Shown here one piece after another: positions 1-9,866 of a stretch of 64,000 nt of DNA; position 1 is the first letter of the stretch, and each line of letters opens with the position of its first letter. A program made the position numbers and the translations under genes. This stretch comes from Eopsaltria australis (taxonomy: Eukaryota > Chordata > Aves > Passeriformes > Petroicidae): positions 1 through 64,000 of the forward strand of contig JAVTVJ010001228.1 of assembly GCA_034509425.1 (NCBI GenBank). Reading direction: 5' to 3'. The notes under the pieces were generated by a model. The model did not search any database, was not told the DNA's origin, and worked only from the letters and a program-made list of their open reading frames with translations.

Positions 1-301
1 TAGAGCTTGGAGTGCGGCTGTTTGTGCTGGGAAGGGACTGGGAGGGGCCTTGGTGAGTCCTGGTGTGACTGGGAGGGGATGGGACTGGGAGAGGGTTTAA
101 GGGTCCTGGGGTGGTGGGGGGAAACTGGGAGGAGGCTGTGGGATGCTGAGAAGGACAGGAGGGGCTATGGCTGGGCATGGGGAGGGTGGGAAGGGACTGG
201 GAGTTTTCAGGGTATCCTGGGTGGGCAGGAGGCAACTGGGAGGGTGCTTGGAGGAGCTTGGGGTGTCTGTGAGAGGTTTTTGGGGGTCCTGACCCCTGCA
301 G
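1..301 (+). repeat. MHC class II beta intron 3 remnant with minisatellite
   Basis: G-rich degenerate repeat built on the phrase ACTGGGAGGG with a spacing of roughly 30-35 bases, leading directly into the class II beta transmembrane exon. The same kind of sequence fills 17718-18325 (intron 3 of the second copy) and, on the other strand, the introns of the third copy, so I read it as the end of intron 3. Any exon 3 would lie left of the window. Confidence 0.7.
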
Positions 302-491
302 CAAGATGCTGACGGGGATCAGGGGCTTCGTGTTAGGCTTTGTCTTTCTGGCACTGGGGCTTGGCTTCTACCTGCACAAGAAGGTGAGGGGGGTCCCAGG
401 GGTCGTGTCCCCCCTTCCCCGGATCGTGTGTGCTCCCCCCGGGGCCCCCAGCCCGGTGTCACCCCCTTTTCTCTGCTCACAGAGCTCCTGA
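302..491 (+). pseudogene. MHC class II beta, transmembrane and tail exons (copy 1, 5'-deleted exon 4)
   Basis: Positions 306-383 encode a transmembrane segment ending FGFYLHKK-like (here LGFYLHKK) followed by a GTGAGG donor. A terminal exon at 483-491 reads AGC TCC TGA (Ser-Ser-stop) after a CACAG acceptor, exactly as in copies 2 and 3. Compared with copy 2 (exon 4 at 18326-18432) about 35 bases covering the normal acceptor and the connecting-peptide codons are missing: the text goes straight from CCTGACCCCTG to GCAAGATG. A CTGCAG at 297-301 could act as a new acceptor but in a different phase. The product would be the beta chain of the peptide-presenting class II heterodimer. Only the C-terminal exons are in the window, so this is a truncated or broken copy unless exons further left use another acceptor. 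Confidence 0.8.
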
Positions 492-771
492 GCTGCCGGC
501 GGCTGCAGCCCCCCCCCCCGTGGCCTTGGGCCCAGCCGGGAACCCCCTGCTCTGTCCCTGAGCTGATTTTGGGAGGTTGTGTATCCCCCCCAGCCCTGCT
601 GTAACGCTGCCCCCACCAGGCTGCTCCCAGTGTTCCCAGTAAATCTTCCCAGTTCAAACCAAACCCATATACTGGGGGGCAGTGGGGTGGAACTTGGAAG
701 GGGCTGTGAGTGTGGGGGGCTGAACGAGCCACAGAATGTATTGGGAATGGGGACCCCTCTGTGTTCCACCC
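492..771 (+). other. 3' UTR and flank of MHC class II beta copy 1
   Basis: Follows the stop codon and matches the downstream flanks of copy 2 (18543-18830) and, reversed, copy 3 (47250-47523), including the phrases around CAGCCCTACTG/CTGCTCCCAG. No clear AATAAA is visible. The homology is broken at 771 by the LTR-like insertion. Confidence 0.6.
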
Positions 772-2404
772 TGTCCTGGGTTAGGCCAGAGGGGTCAAAA
801 TCTAGGAAGTGATCTGGGCTGCAGGAATGCAGGAAGAAATACAACTTCCTTCCTGCGAGAGAGAGAGCCAATAATCAGGTAGTTTTAAGAATTGATAGGT
901 AGGTAAACCAATTAAAAAGTTGGTCCGCCTTCAAGGAAAAAACCATATATAAGCAGAGACTTTCTGATGCTCTTCCTCTTTGGACCTGCTGCTGCTGTGT
1001 AGAGAGGAGCAGCTCCTGCTTCTCTCACTGGTAAGGCCCCCCCTACCTCCTTCCGAAGGAGGGATGGGGGGGAGAAGGGAGGTTTTACGGCAGCCGTGCC
1101 GCTGCAGCCGGGCAGGCATGGGGGAGGAACGGCTGGAATCTTCAGCAGATACAGCTCAGCCGGTGTGCCAGCTACACGAGAGGGAGAGCCAGGCCCCTGC
1201 TCCGGGCCAGGCAAGGACCAGGCCGGACTCCATCCAGCTCGGGCCAGGCCCTGCTCCTGTCACCCAGGCCTAGATGGCCCCAGCAGGCCGAGCCAGCTTG
1301 GCCGAGCCAAGCAGAGACTCTGAGAGCGTCTGGCATTCAGCTCGGACCTGTTCAAGCAGCCCGGCAAAGAGCACGTGATCCTCACACTGCCGGAGAGAGA
1401 GAGACAGAGATTAACTCTGTCCATGCCTGGACTAAACTCACAGACACCCATCCTTCCTCGCAGAGAGAGGAACGAGTGAGGACATCTACATAGTGCAGCG
1501 CAGAGACTTTACAGTCAGTGAGGAAAGCAGAACTGATACCTAGAGGGAGGTGCATGAGAAGTTGCTTCAAGAGTGAAGCTGAAAACTCTTTTGGAGAACC
1601 ATGGTTGGGGACTGAGCTAATAAATTCTCTGTAATATATGAAGATATAGTCCAAAGGGGGATGTGAGGTTCTTATTGCAGCCAATGAACTGAAATACCTA
1701 AGTACAGACAAGTAAGTGTTGAAAAAGTACAGCCTGATGAGAAACTAGAACCAAGAGAGAGGAGAGGCTGTGATCCAGAGCCCTGGTCCCGGGGAGAATG
1801 CTAGAGAACCTGAGTTGTCAAGAGAACCTGTGTTGCTAAGCACAGAAGAAGGGATTTTCTTTGTTGCTGCAATTGAACTGGCATCTTTAAAACAGCTACC
1901 CTGTGGACTGTTCATAACCCACCATAGTGGCTGTGGGAAGGCTACTGGTGTGGGAGAGATCCACCATTAAGCTGGACTTTACTCCGGGCGGCGGTTAATG
2001 GTGAGGCAGAAGACCCATAAAAACTGTATTTTTCTTACAGAAGATCCATGGTGTAAGCAAAAGAAACTTCTCTCCCTGAATGAACTAGAACAAGAGCTGT
2101 TTCTGAGGTGGTAAACTGACTGGAGGTCAAAGTGTTGTCTTTTGTATGTTGTCAGGGAGAATGAAATGGAGAGGTGGGGAAGGAGGGGTGGTCTGAAGAG
2201 TTTGTTCTGGTTTTTTTTTCTTGAGTTTTTTTTTCTTTTTTCCCTTTGTCTTAGATATATTAATAAAACTTCTTTGTACTTTATAAAGTTTGAGCCTGCT
2301 TTGCCTACTCCTAATCCTTATCTCACAACAAGCAATCAAGTAAATTTAGGTAAGTGTGCTGGCATTTAGCCACAAACCTGAATAAGCAAACTAAAACCAC
2401 GACA
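772..2404 (+). mobile_element. LTR-like insertion with 5-bp target duplication
   Basis: The segment starts TGTCCTGGG and ends ACCACGACA, imperfect inverted termini of TG...CA type, and is flanked by CACCC at 767-771 and 2405-2409. The same flank is continuous in copies 2 and 3 of the duplicated unit, giving an empty site. Inside are a TATA-like box near 946 and an AATAAA at about 2268, both on the plus strand. No gag or pol coding is recognisable. It is long for a solo LTR, so it may be an LTR with some internal sequence or a non-autonomous LTR element. Family not identified. Confidence 0.65.
946..952 (+). promoter_or_regulatory. TATA-like box inside the LTR-like insertion
   Basis: TATATAA about 175 bases into the element, preceded by CCAAT-like sequences near 870 and 908 and followed about 70 bases later by a possible splice donor (CTG|GTAAGG). 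This is a plausible LTR promoter; there is no evidence of activity. Confidence 0.4.
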
Positions 2405-2409
2405 CACCC

Positions 2410-3464
2410 GTGTCACCCCACTCTGGGGGCACTTGTGGGGCACAGGAACCCAAACATGGCACGCAGCCGAAAAAAAATTTTAAAAAAATTTCCAAATTTA
2501 AAAAAAAAAAAAAGCAAAAACCTTTAGGGCCCCAGTGTCACTTCCTTGATGACAACAGCTGGGTCAAATTCCTGAACAGGAACATCTACAACTGGGAGCA
2601 ACTCTAGCACAGGGGATACCCCAAAATTTTGACGTGGGATTCAGTTGTTCTGTGCTGCAATTGAGCCATTTCCTGTGAGATGGAGCTGTTTTGAGGCACC
2701 ATTGATCCCTCCCGGCTTCTGGGGTACAGAGCTGTGAGGGACTGAAATGTTGGGGGTCAATGGCTCAAAGCAGTGGCCATTGGCAAAAGCAGCGGGGGCT
2801 TTGCTGGCCATGGGCACAGGAAGCGCCCAGAGCCGCAGGGGGTGAACACCCAGCCCCGCAGGGGACGAGCCATGCTGGCAGCCAGGGAAGGGCAGAGGCC
2901 CAGCACAAGCAGATGCTGCCAGCTGGGACAGGCCTTTGCACCAGGGCAATGCCCTCCCTTACACAACTGCCTCACCTCTGCAAACTCCCCCAAGGAAGGC
3001 CCGGGACATTCACACCCACGCCTGCAGCTTTCCATCCCTTCCAATGGGCCATACCTGGCTCAGCTGCACTGCCAGCACAGGCAGGGCCACGTCTCACAAG
3101 GGGCCATGAACCATCAGAGCACCCCAGAGTGCCCTGGGATCCACAGTGGGACATCAGTGTAAAACTCCCCCAGGGGAGGTACCTGGGTGTTCACCCAAAC
3201 CTCAACCTGTATTAACCCACAGATCTTGGAGCTTCCAGGGCTTCTCCAGCTCCCACAGATCCAACCTGGGACCATCACTTATATGAAGGATATGGACATT
3301 GTAATCATCAGCACAAAAAGTTTTTGTTGCTGGCGACTGTGTATCTTTCTACTCTTCTCTTTCTTTCTTTTCACTTCTACATTTTCCTAAGTGTTACTTT
3401 TATGCTTTCAATACGACTGGAGATGGGAACCAAAAGGGCTCCAAATGCCCTTTAAAAAGCAACC
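2410..3464. repeat. Duplicated flank between MHC and zinc-finger loci, copy 1 of 3
   Basis: Near-identical over about 0.8 kb to 19027-19880 and, inverted, to 38960-39786. It includes a conserved G+C-rich core (about 2740-3180) that stays open on both strands in all three copies, for example a minus-strand frame starting MPWCKGLSQLAAS. I do not recognise the protein, and antiparallel openness in GC-rich duplicated DNA is weak evidence for coding. An A-rich tract occurs at 2470-2515. Confidence 0.7.
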
Positions 3465-3470
3465 AAATGG

Positions 3471-4074
3471 TATAGCTCGCTGGTTTTTCTGTCCAGCCTG
3501 GCGTTGCCACGACAGATTCCAGCTGGCTATATTTCCAGGAGTGCCCCTATTCCAAGGCACTCTGGCTGCGTCTCAGAGACACTTAGCCAGAGAAACTACG
3601 GCCTGCGGTGTGGTGCAGGAACGATCCAGGTTAGCTATCAGCTGAAGATGAATAACGAGAGGGCCCCTGGAATGCCTTTAATTCTGAGTGGATTTATTGC
3701 AGGGTCTTCACACAGAGGAGAGGCAGGGTCCAAGAGACTGAGGGGCCCTCAGACACGGCCTTAAGAGTTACCATGTACCACCAATCACCAGGGGGTTTGG
3801 GGGAGTATAGGGAAGGCCTAAGGGTATTTGGTCCTATGGGATAGGGAAGGAATGGGGCTCAGGAGATAACAGGGAATAGAACAAAGGCTCTTAGGGGGAG
3901 GGAGGAGATGATGGACACTAGCAGTGGCTACTGTGGTTTGTCCTGGGTTAAACCATGGTCACTTCACTTTCCAGGGGTTTCCTATCTCCTTGGAACTTTC
4001 TCCACCAGTTATCTTTCTCCTTTTCTAAGTCTTCTCCCCCTGGAGTCTCTAAGGACACATCCACAGCAGCTACA
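3471..4074. mobile_element. Solo LTR with 6-bp target duplication
   Basis: AAATGG occurs at 3465-3470 and again at 4075-4080 and brackets a 604-base segment with termini TATAGCT and AGCTACA. The inverted partner of AGCTACA is TGTAGCT, so the start differs by one transition from a canonical TG...CA LTR. The equivalent positions in the second (about 19885) and third (about 38955, inverted) unit lack the segment. No coding content is visible. A minus-strand AATAAA lies near 3691-3696, suggesting minus orientation. Confidence 0.7.
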
Positions 4075-4080
4075 AAATGG

Positions 4081-4460
4081 TTCTACAATAAAGCCTAAAG
4101 AGATATATTTATAAACACAGATCAATCACTGTCAATTCACTCTAATCTGTCCCAGGGAATCCATTAACAACAACCTGAGCTGACCTTGCCTTCAGGAGTG
4201 GGGCAGAACAGGAGCTGGGCACAGGGGAAGCTTCTGGAAGCTGCTCACAAAAACCACCCCTGGAGCCCCCTGGTAACAAAACGTGTCCATGCAAACCGAA
4301 TACAGTGGATCCAAACATGGATCACCAAGAATGCGGGATCACCAGGACTCTGCCCAAGATGGGTCACTGGGGATCATCCAACGCAGATTCTCCCATGGGG
4401 GATGGAGCTGGAGCAGTGCACAAAGCTCTTCCCGCACTCAGGGCACTCACAGGGATTCCC
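4081..4460 (-). other. 3' flank of zinc-finger locus A
   Basis: Shared with the downstream flanks of the other zinc-finger loci (for example 19900-20240 and inverted 38577-38950), including a tract that starts with ACAGATCAATCACTG and a stretch of decayed finger-like codons near 4400-4440. No gene of its own. Confidence 0.6.
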
Positions 4461-5564
4461 TTACTGGTGCCTCTGTCGGTGTCGGGTCAAGTGAGAGCTC
4501 ACAGAGAATCTCTTCCCACACTGGGGACACTCCTAGGGCCTCTCCCCAGTGTGGATGCGCTGGTGCCGGACAAGGGTGGAGTTTTGCTTGAAGCCCTTCC
4601 CGCAGTTGGGGCAGCGGAAGGGCCTCTCCTCTGTGTGAATCCGCTGATGCACGAGTAGATTGGAACTGGTCTGAAACCTCTTCCCACATTCAGGACACTC
4701 GTAGGGCCTCTCTTCAGTGTGGATGAGTTGATGTTTTCTCAGGTTGGAGCTCCTATGGAAGCTCTTCCCACATCTCAAGCACTCATGGGGCCATTCCCCA
4801 GTGTGGATCACCCGGTGCTGGGTCAGACTGGATCTCTGGCGGAAGCTCTTCCCACATTCCAAGCACTCATAGGGCTTTTCCCCAGTGTGGATTCTCATGT
4901 GCTGCATCAGGTGGGAGCTGATTCTGAAGCTCTGCCCACATTCCCCACACTCATGGGGCCGTTCCCCAGTGTGGATCATCTGGTGCTGGATCAGGTGGGA
5001 GTTCAGGCGGAAGCGCTTCCCACATTCCCCACACTCATGGGGCCGTTCCCCAGTGTGAATCCTCTGATGCTGGATCAGGGTGGAGCTCTGACTGAAGCTC
5101 TTCCCACATTCCAAGCACTCATAGGGCTTTTCCCCAGTGTGGACTCTCAGGTGCTGCATCAGTTTGGAGCTGTCTCTGAAGCTCTGCCCACATTCCCCAC
5201 ACTCGTAGGGCCGTTCTCCAGTGTGGATCCTCTTGTGCCGGATCAGGCTGGAGCTGTCTCTGAAATTCTGCCCACATATCCCACACTCATAGGGCCGTTC
5301 TCCAGTGTGGATCCTCTTGTGCCGGATCAGGCTGGAGCTCTCGCTGAATCTCTTCCCACATTCCAAGCACTTGTGGGGTTTTTCCCTGACCTGAGGCTTC
5401 TCCACCAGCTCTGGGCTCTGCCTGGATCTCCGTCCGCCTTCCTGGCACAGGGAGGGTCTTTTCTCCTCGCAGCTCCCTGGGCTGGGTTTGCAGCCCCTAC
5501 TCGTGTGGCATCTCCGGGGCTTTTCCTCCTCCTCCATCTGGCCAAGGCTTGGGAATGACAAATT
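4461..5564 (-). CDS. C2H2 zinc-finger protein, locus A (last finger lost to a nonsense codon)
   Basis: The coding exon begins after an AAACCAG acceptor at 5564. The first ATG in frame is 5537-5535, giving MEEEEKPRR; a leader peptide spliced from upstream is possible. After a basic/acidic linker rich in Ser and Arg come ten intact C2H2 fingers (C-x2-C-x12-H-x3-H) joined by TGEKP/TGERP linkers, two of them the variant TEERP. Such proteins are nuclear and bind DNA through the helix residues of each finger. I see no KRAB, SCAN or BTB domain. An in-frame TAG at 4535-4533 replaces the Tyr that starts the eleventh finger; that finger and the normal end (RQRHQ, stop 4463-4461) remain readable after it, so the mutation is recent and the protein is shortened by one finger. 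Paralogues lie at 20.2, 37.8, 50.8 and 61.2 kb. Confidence 0.85.
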
Positions 5565-6281
5565 CTGGTTTGGGGGAAAAACAAGGGATGAGTACCATGT
5601 CTTGAGAGTTCCAGATGTCCAGGTCCAGCTCTAGAAGTCTCTGGGGGTTTCGTGTCCATAAAAACACCAAACCACAAGGATTCAGACCAAGAAAACCCTC
5701 CCAGTGGTTCCCCCTCTCTGATCTCTCCACTTTTGCTTTATGGGGGGTCTCCCTTCCCTGAGCTGATTGGGATCCCGTGGCTCCTGGGGTTCCTCCTCTC
5801 CAGGGTCCTGCTTAGGGGTGATCCAGGGGCTTTTGGGGGTCCCAGGTGTCCTTTCTTCCCTCACTCTTTGATCTGGATTTCCAGGGATCCCTGGGGTCCC
5901 TCTTTACCCAGGCTCGCTCCCCACTCCAAGCTGACAGGGATCTCCCATCTCCAAGACTGCCCCTCTCCCTTCACCCTAGCCCGGGGCGTTCCCCTCCACT
6001 GCTCTTCCAGGGGAACCCCAAGACCGATGTCCCCCTCCCACCCCGACACCAGGAGATCACAGCGTGGAGACCCCAAAAAATCCTCCAAAGGGGCATTTGC
6101 GGCTCACCTTTGGGGTCCCGCAGGTTCAAAACATCCCCCACCCCAAAATTAAACCCTCCCAGGGACCCTTAACAATAATTGGGGCTTAAATCTGGAAGTC
6201 TGAGCTCAAACAACCCCCAGGCAAAAACGGTGCTCGGGGACCCCCAGAGAAATTTGGGGAGAGTTCCCCCTCCCCGCTCAC

Positions 6282-6444
6282 CTGCGGTGTATGGGGGAGA
6301 GGGGGGGCGACGCCCCCGGATCCACGGTGGACAACGCGGGCAGCGACCCTCCTTTGTCTCGTGCTGCTCTTCCTTTTTCCTGCTCCTTCCCTTCCTCTCT
6401 CCCTCCTCTTCCTCCCGCTTCTCCTTCCCCGGCTCCTCCTCCAT
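6282..6444 (-). other. Possible 5' exon of zinc-finger locus A
   Basis: An ATG at 6444-6442 opens a Glu/Lys/Arg-rich stretch (MEEEPGKEKREEEEGERKGR...) that ends at CGCAG|GTGAGC (donor at 6281). The same layout, a purine-rich block followed by CCGCAG|GTGAG, recurs 5' of the locus at 37.8 kb and, with changes, at 21.7, 52.0 and 63.0 kb. The phase does not join the finger exon in its open frame, so this could be untranslated or another exon may be missing. The 5565-6281 interval between them looks intronic. Confidence 0.35.
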
Positions 6445-6854
6445 CGCTCCTTCTCCTTCCTACTTCCGTTCTGTCTACTCTCCGGACCTTCTCCTACTCC
6501 TCCTCCTCCGCCTCCTCTATCCCTTATCCTGCTACCCCCGGGCTCACAGCCCACCCTTGGTCCCCCCTTTTCTCAAGGCCATCGCATCCCGCGGGAGGAG
6601 CCGGGATGGAGCCAGGGCAGGTCAGGCTGGGGCAGCGCTGGGCTCTTGGCCCGGCCGGGGCACCTCGCATGTGCCACTTGCCCCAGTTCCCCTGCCAAAA
6701 CAGGGGGATCCCGGCACCTTTTGGGGTTCGCTGGGTGCCGTGCTGGGGTTCAGGTGCCTCCCAAGGCCCCCCCAGAGCGGGGTGACACGGGGGGGACACA
6801 CGGGGGTCCACATTCCCGATCCATCCCGGGGCCGGTTCTGCCCCCCTGCCAATC
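6445..6854. other. GC-rich 5' flank of zinc-finger locus A
   Basis: Pyrimidine-rich on the plus strand, then GC-rich; homologous (inverted) to about 36900-37350 upstream of the locus at 37.8 kb. It probably holds the promoter of the zinc-finger gene. No defined element could be assigned. Confidence 0.4.
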
Positions 6855-7610
6855 ACGGCCCTGGACAGGGGGCTGGGAAGAAACCCATGACTGCATTCAA
6901 GTGACAGAGCTGCAGACCTGGGATAGGAGAGAATGAGGAGACATTCCCTGGCCTGAGGGAGAAAATGTGTTTATGGAAGGGTCTGCAAGGGCAGCACAAG
7001 GGAAAAGAGTCCCAAGGCACGCTTTTGTTAAGGAAAGGGAATGACACAAAGCACAGGTCACCGCCCCCAAGCTCAGCTCAAACCCCGCAGCTGGGTGTGC
7101 TTGCAAGAGCCTGGCACCGAAATGCCCTGAGCACCAAGGCTTCAATATCTTCTGCTAACAGCGTGGCAGCTCACAGACTGGCACAAGCATTTCCCACTGC
7201 TGCAGCCACCACTGGATCAGTTAAGATATTTTTAGAACCAGTAATTCCAAGATGAGGGATTGTGGAAGCAATAGACTGAGAGAGGGGAACTCATTCTACA
7301 GGAAAGATCCTGTAGGGGGTTATGGCTGCTTTAGGAATACAATGGGACCTCCAAAACCCCTGGCACCCCCAGAGCTCAGGTCAGGTAGAAAGAATGAATG
7401 GGGAAATAAAGAAACACCTTTTGGAGCTGCTGATAGAAACCAAGATACCATGGGTACAGCTTCTGCCATTGGCTTTGGCAAGAATAAGAACCAGACCCAG
7501 GGCAGATATTCAATTATCTCCCTTGGTATTGGTGTTTGGAATTCCTTACCCTGGGAATTCTTATGGATGTGTCTTCAAGGGCAGGAGAAGGGAAAAGAGT
7601 CACAAGACAC
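6855..7610 (+). pseudogene. Gamma-type endogenous retrovirus pol remnant (RNase H edge and integrase)
   Basis: Around 7322-7590 a frame reads through an integrase core: QSSGQVERMNGEIKK contains the catalytic-Glu region, followed by a conserved leucine-proline stretch. A decayed DRGTHF-like motif lies just before, near 7270-7290. Further left (6930-7020) is the start of an RNase H-like stretch shared with 24620-24720. Frames are broken by stops and shifts, and the middle of integrase is missing. The same remnant is inverted at 35400-36910 and related sequence lies at 24540-24850, so it predates the segmental duplication. Confidence 0.7.
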
Positions 7611-8349
7611 ATTGTTATTAAGGAAAGGGAATGACACAAAGCAAAAGGAGGAGGAGGAGCTTGTAGAAAATTTAATGACTGAAACTGCTCTTGTCAAAGA
7701 GAGGACAACTCAAAAGTGGTGAAACAGATAACAAAGGAAAGAAGAAAGTAGCTCATCTACTGGTCCAAATGAGCTAAGGATGGGAATGGGACATGTTTTT
7801 GTGTTTCCCTGGCAGAGCATGGGTTAAACGAAAGCTGTTTCTCCTCTTCTGTGCCACAGCAACTCTCATCGTTTTACCATGCAGGACACCTCGATGAGTG
7901 CAGCTCATTTAGCAGCTGAGCAAGGGGATGCAGGTGGCAGCCAGGCCTCCTGATCCAGAAATGACTACAAAAGGACACAGAATGGGGTCACTGAGAATAA
8001 TCCCAAAACCAGAGAAGACCCAAGAACAAGAGATTGAGTCAATAGTAATTAAAAGTTTGTAAAGAAAATTACTGAGAAAATCGGAAGAGGAGGGACTGAA
8101 AGGAGTAAGATGAATGTGTCTTTGCAAAGAAATGGTGTGAATCTCCTTGCAGATAGGGACAGGGACTTGTGAATAAAGAAGCAACAGGAGAAACAATCTA
8201 TTTCAGAAAATGACACTAATTGTCACGGACTGCTGCTCAGCCAAGGTCCGCCTAAATTCCTGAACTTCGAGAACAAACACTTACCAGAGCCATGAATATC
8301 GGATGTTATACAAAAGGGGGATGCATATTAATGGGGACACGCAGAAGGC
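7611..8349. repeat. Duplicated AT-rich segment (paired with 24700-25430)
   Basis: Near-identical to 24700-25430 over most of its length. It includes the phrase running from GATGACAACTCAAAAG-like sequence into GCTCATTTAGCAGCTGAG. It looks like the 3' part of the gamma-type retroviral remnant grading into a dispersed repeat. No open gene. Confidence 0.6.
8100..8290. repeat. About 190-bp repeat, copy 1 of 4
   Basis: Shares a conserved block with 22085-22300, 25187-25375 and 60796-60990: AGACAGGGACAGGGACTTG-like sequence, then TTTCAGAAAATG, then GACTGCTGCTCA, then CCTGAACTT. Two of the four lie outside the exact tandem duplication, so the block is itself a repeat unit or a conserved part of each zinc-finger/MHC unit. 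Identity unknown. Confidence 0.6.
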
Positions 8350-9157
8350 GGATCGCGAAGTCTGGACCTTCCAAGGACCTCAGCCAGTGGGCAAAGCCAC
8401 AGGGTGACGTGGCCGGGGAAATTTCGTTAAAAAGGAGGCTGCGTTTTAGAGACGCCATGGGAAATGCCCCGTGGCCTCTCCCTTGGTTCACGAATCAAGT
8501 TCCTTTTACAGGACTCCTCGCTCTCCTTTGCGGACACAAACCTCTGGCCACGCCAATCTTCCCGCACACTCCCGGGGACACGGCAGCCACCTCTGTGCCG
8601 CCGACAGCAAGCGGGACGAGGCAGCGCTGCTCCGGCAGCGCCTCCTGCCCAGGCAGCAGCGGCAAGGAGAGCGCGGGCAGCCGCTCCCGCAGCGGCCTCA
8701 GCCCAGCGGCAACACGGGCCGGACACGGCACAAGGAAGCCGCCAGAGCCCCCTGCTGCCGCCCCCTCGGCCCGCAGCCAGCCCCGAGCCCCGGCAGAAGC
8801 GAGCGCGGCTCCCACCTGCGCTGCCGCCGCCTCCGAGCTCCGCCGATGCCGCCTCCCCGGGCCCCGGCCGCTGCCGCCGCTGCCGGGCCCGCACAGACGC
8901 TCCGCCCATGCCGCCTCTGCTGCGGGGCCGGCCTTGGTCCCGCTCTGCCCAACGCAAGCGCCACAAGCACGAGTGACATCGGCACAATCACACAGTGGCA
9001 GCCGGGCCCGCGCTCTGCACACGCCACAGCCCCGCCCCACGCTCTCTGTGCTCCCCGGGCTGTCTGAGGCCAAAGCCGGAGATGAGGAACAGCCCTGGAA
9101 CGGGCCCGGGCCCGAGCCGCGATTCAGCTCCAAACACAAACTTCTCCGCACCTCCCG
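8350..9157. repeat. GC-rich, CpG-dense segment duplicated at 25.43-26.25 kb
   Basis: About 0.8 kb of very G+C-rich, CpG-rich sequence nearly identical to 25430-26250 (small indels only). Several frames are open on both strands simply because stop codons are rare. It has the character of a CpG island promoter, possibly with a first exon on the minus strand, but I recognise no protein. Homology stops abruptly at 9157, where the second copy continues with different sequence. Confidence 0.6.
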
Positions 9158-9188
9158 CTGAGACGCGGTATAAAGACTCCACAACCTG

Positions 9189-9866
9189 TTAGAGTTGTAA
9201 AGTAGGTACATATTTTATTCAGCGCCCGACGCAGGGGGAGAGCATTGTTAAAAACGAGGTTCAGTCTCCTGTTAAAATTTAAAGGTTTAATAAAAGGACA
9301 ATAAGGGACAAGGTATAGGGTAAAAGGTGAAAAGACTCCGTTTATATACTTTTCTTATTGCATCAGCCTGTTGCATATTCATAGACAAGTATACATATTC
9401 AAACTTTTCTCCAACCTATTTTACATTTTCCAGGTACTCGTTAGCATGGCTCCTCCTTGGGTCCGCCTTTTTAGAGCATGCACAGTTTCTTTGGAGACTC
9501 CAATATCTCCTTTTGTCCATTGGTGTCCAGCAGATGGTTATTGTCGATAGGGATGTCCAGTCAGACGGTTATTTGTCGGTAGGGATATCCTGTCAGATGG
9601 TTCCTTGTCGATAGAGATATCCTGGAGCAGGAGCCTGTTACACCCATGCTTATCCAACTAAGCATGCGGTTTAGTTATTTTAAGCTAGGTACATTTTAAC
9701 ACAGCTACATTAGCCACTACATTTAAGCTAAAACAAAAAGGCATTAAAGCATTTTAAAAAATGATTATATTTCTATAACAAAAGCAACTTCTACAAGGAC
9801 CAACATCATACACATAGCATTCATTATTTGCGAAAAGCCAACACTATAATATGCATATATAACACC
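9189..9866 (-). mobile_element. Probable retroviral LTR, minus orientation
   Basis: On the minus strand there is a TATA box (TATATAA, about 9350-9343), then AATAAA (9218-9213), then an end at CTCTAACA (9189), the order expected for U3-R-U5. The opposite end is less certain; TATATAACA near 9866 would give matching TGTTA/TAACA termini. It lies downstream of the minus-strand class II retrovirus at 11.1-14.3 kb and could be its 3' LTR. I found no matching 5' LTR. Confidence 0.5.

Noticed and set aside
2465..2515. A-rich tracts near 2470-2515 and 18868-18920 as retroposed mRNA tails
   Set aside because: They sit at homologous positions of two duplicated units and have no adjacent intronless coding copy or flanking target duplication.
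4719..5558. Long plus-strand open frame (279 codons) opposite zinc-finger locus A
   Set aside because: Antisense of the finger repeats; periodic LPTFxxLxGPFPSVD text is just the complement of C2H2 linkers. The same appears opposite loci B, C and E.
8292..9211. Several overlapping long frames on both strands (up to 289 codons)
   Set aside because: Ala/Pro/Arg/Gly-rich frames from CpG-rich DNA poor in stop codons; no motif, no splice logic. The duplicate at 25.5-26.4 kb shows the same for the same reason.
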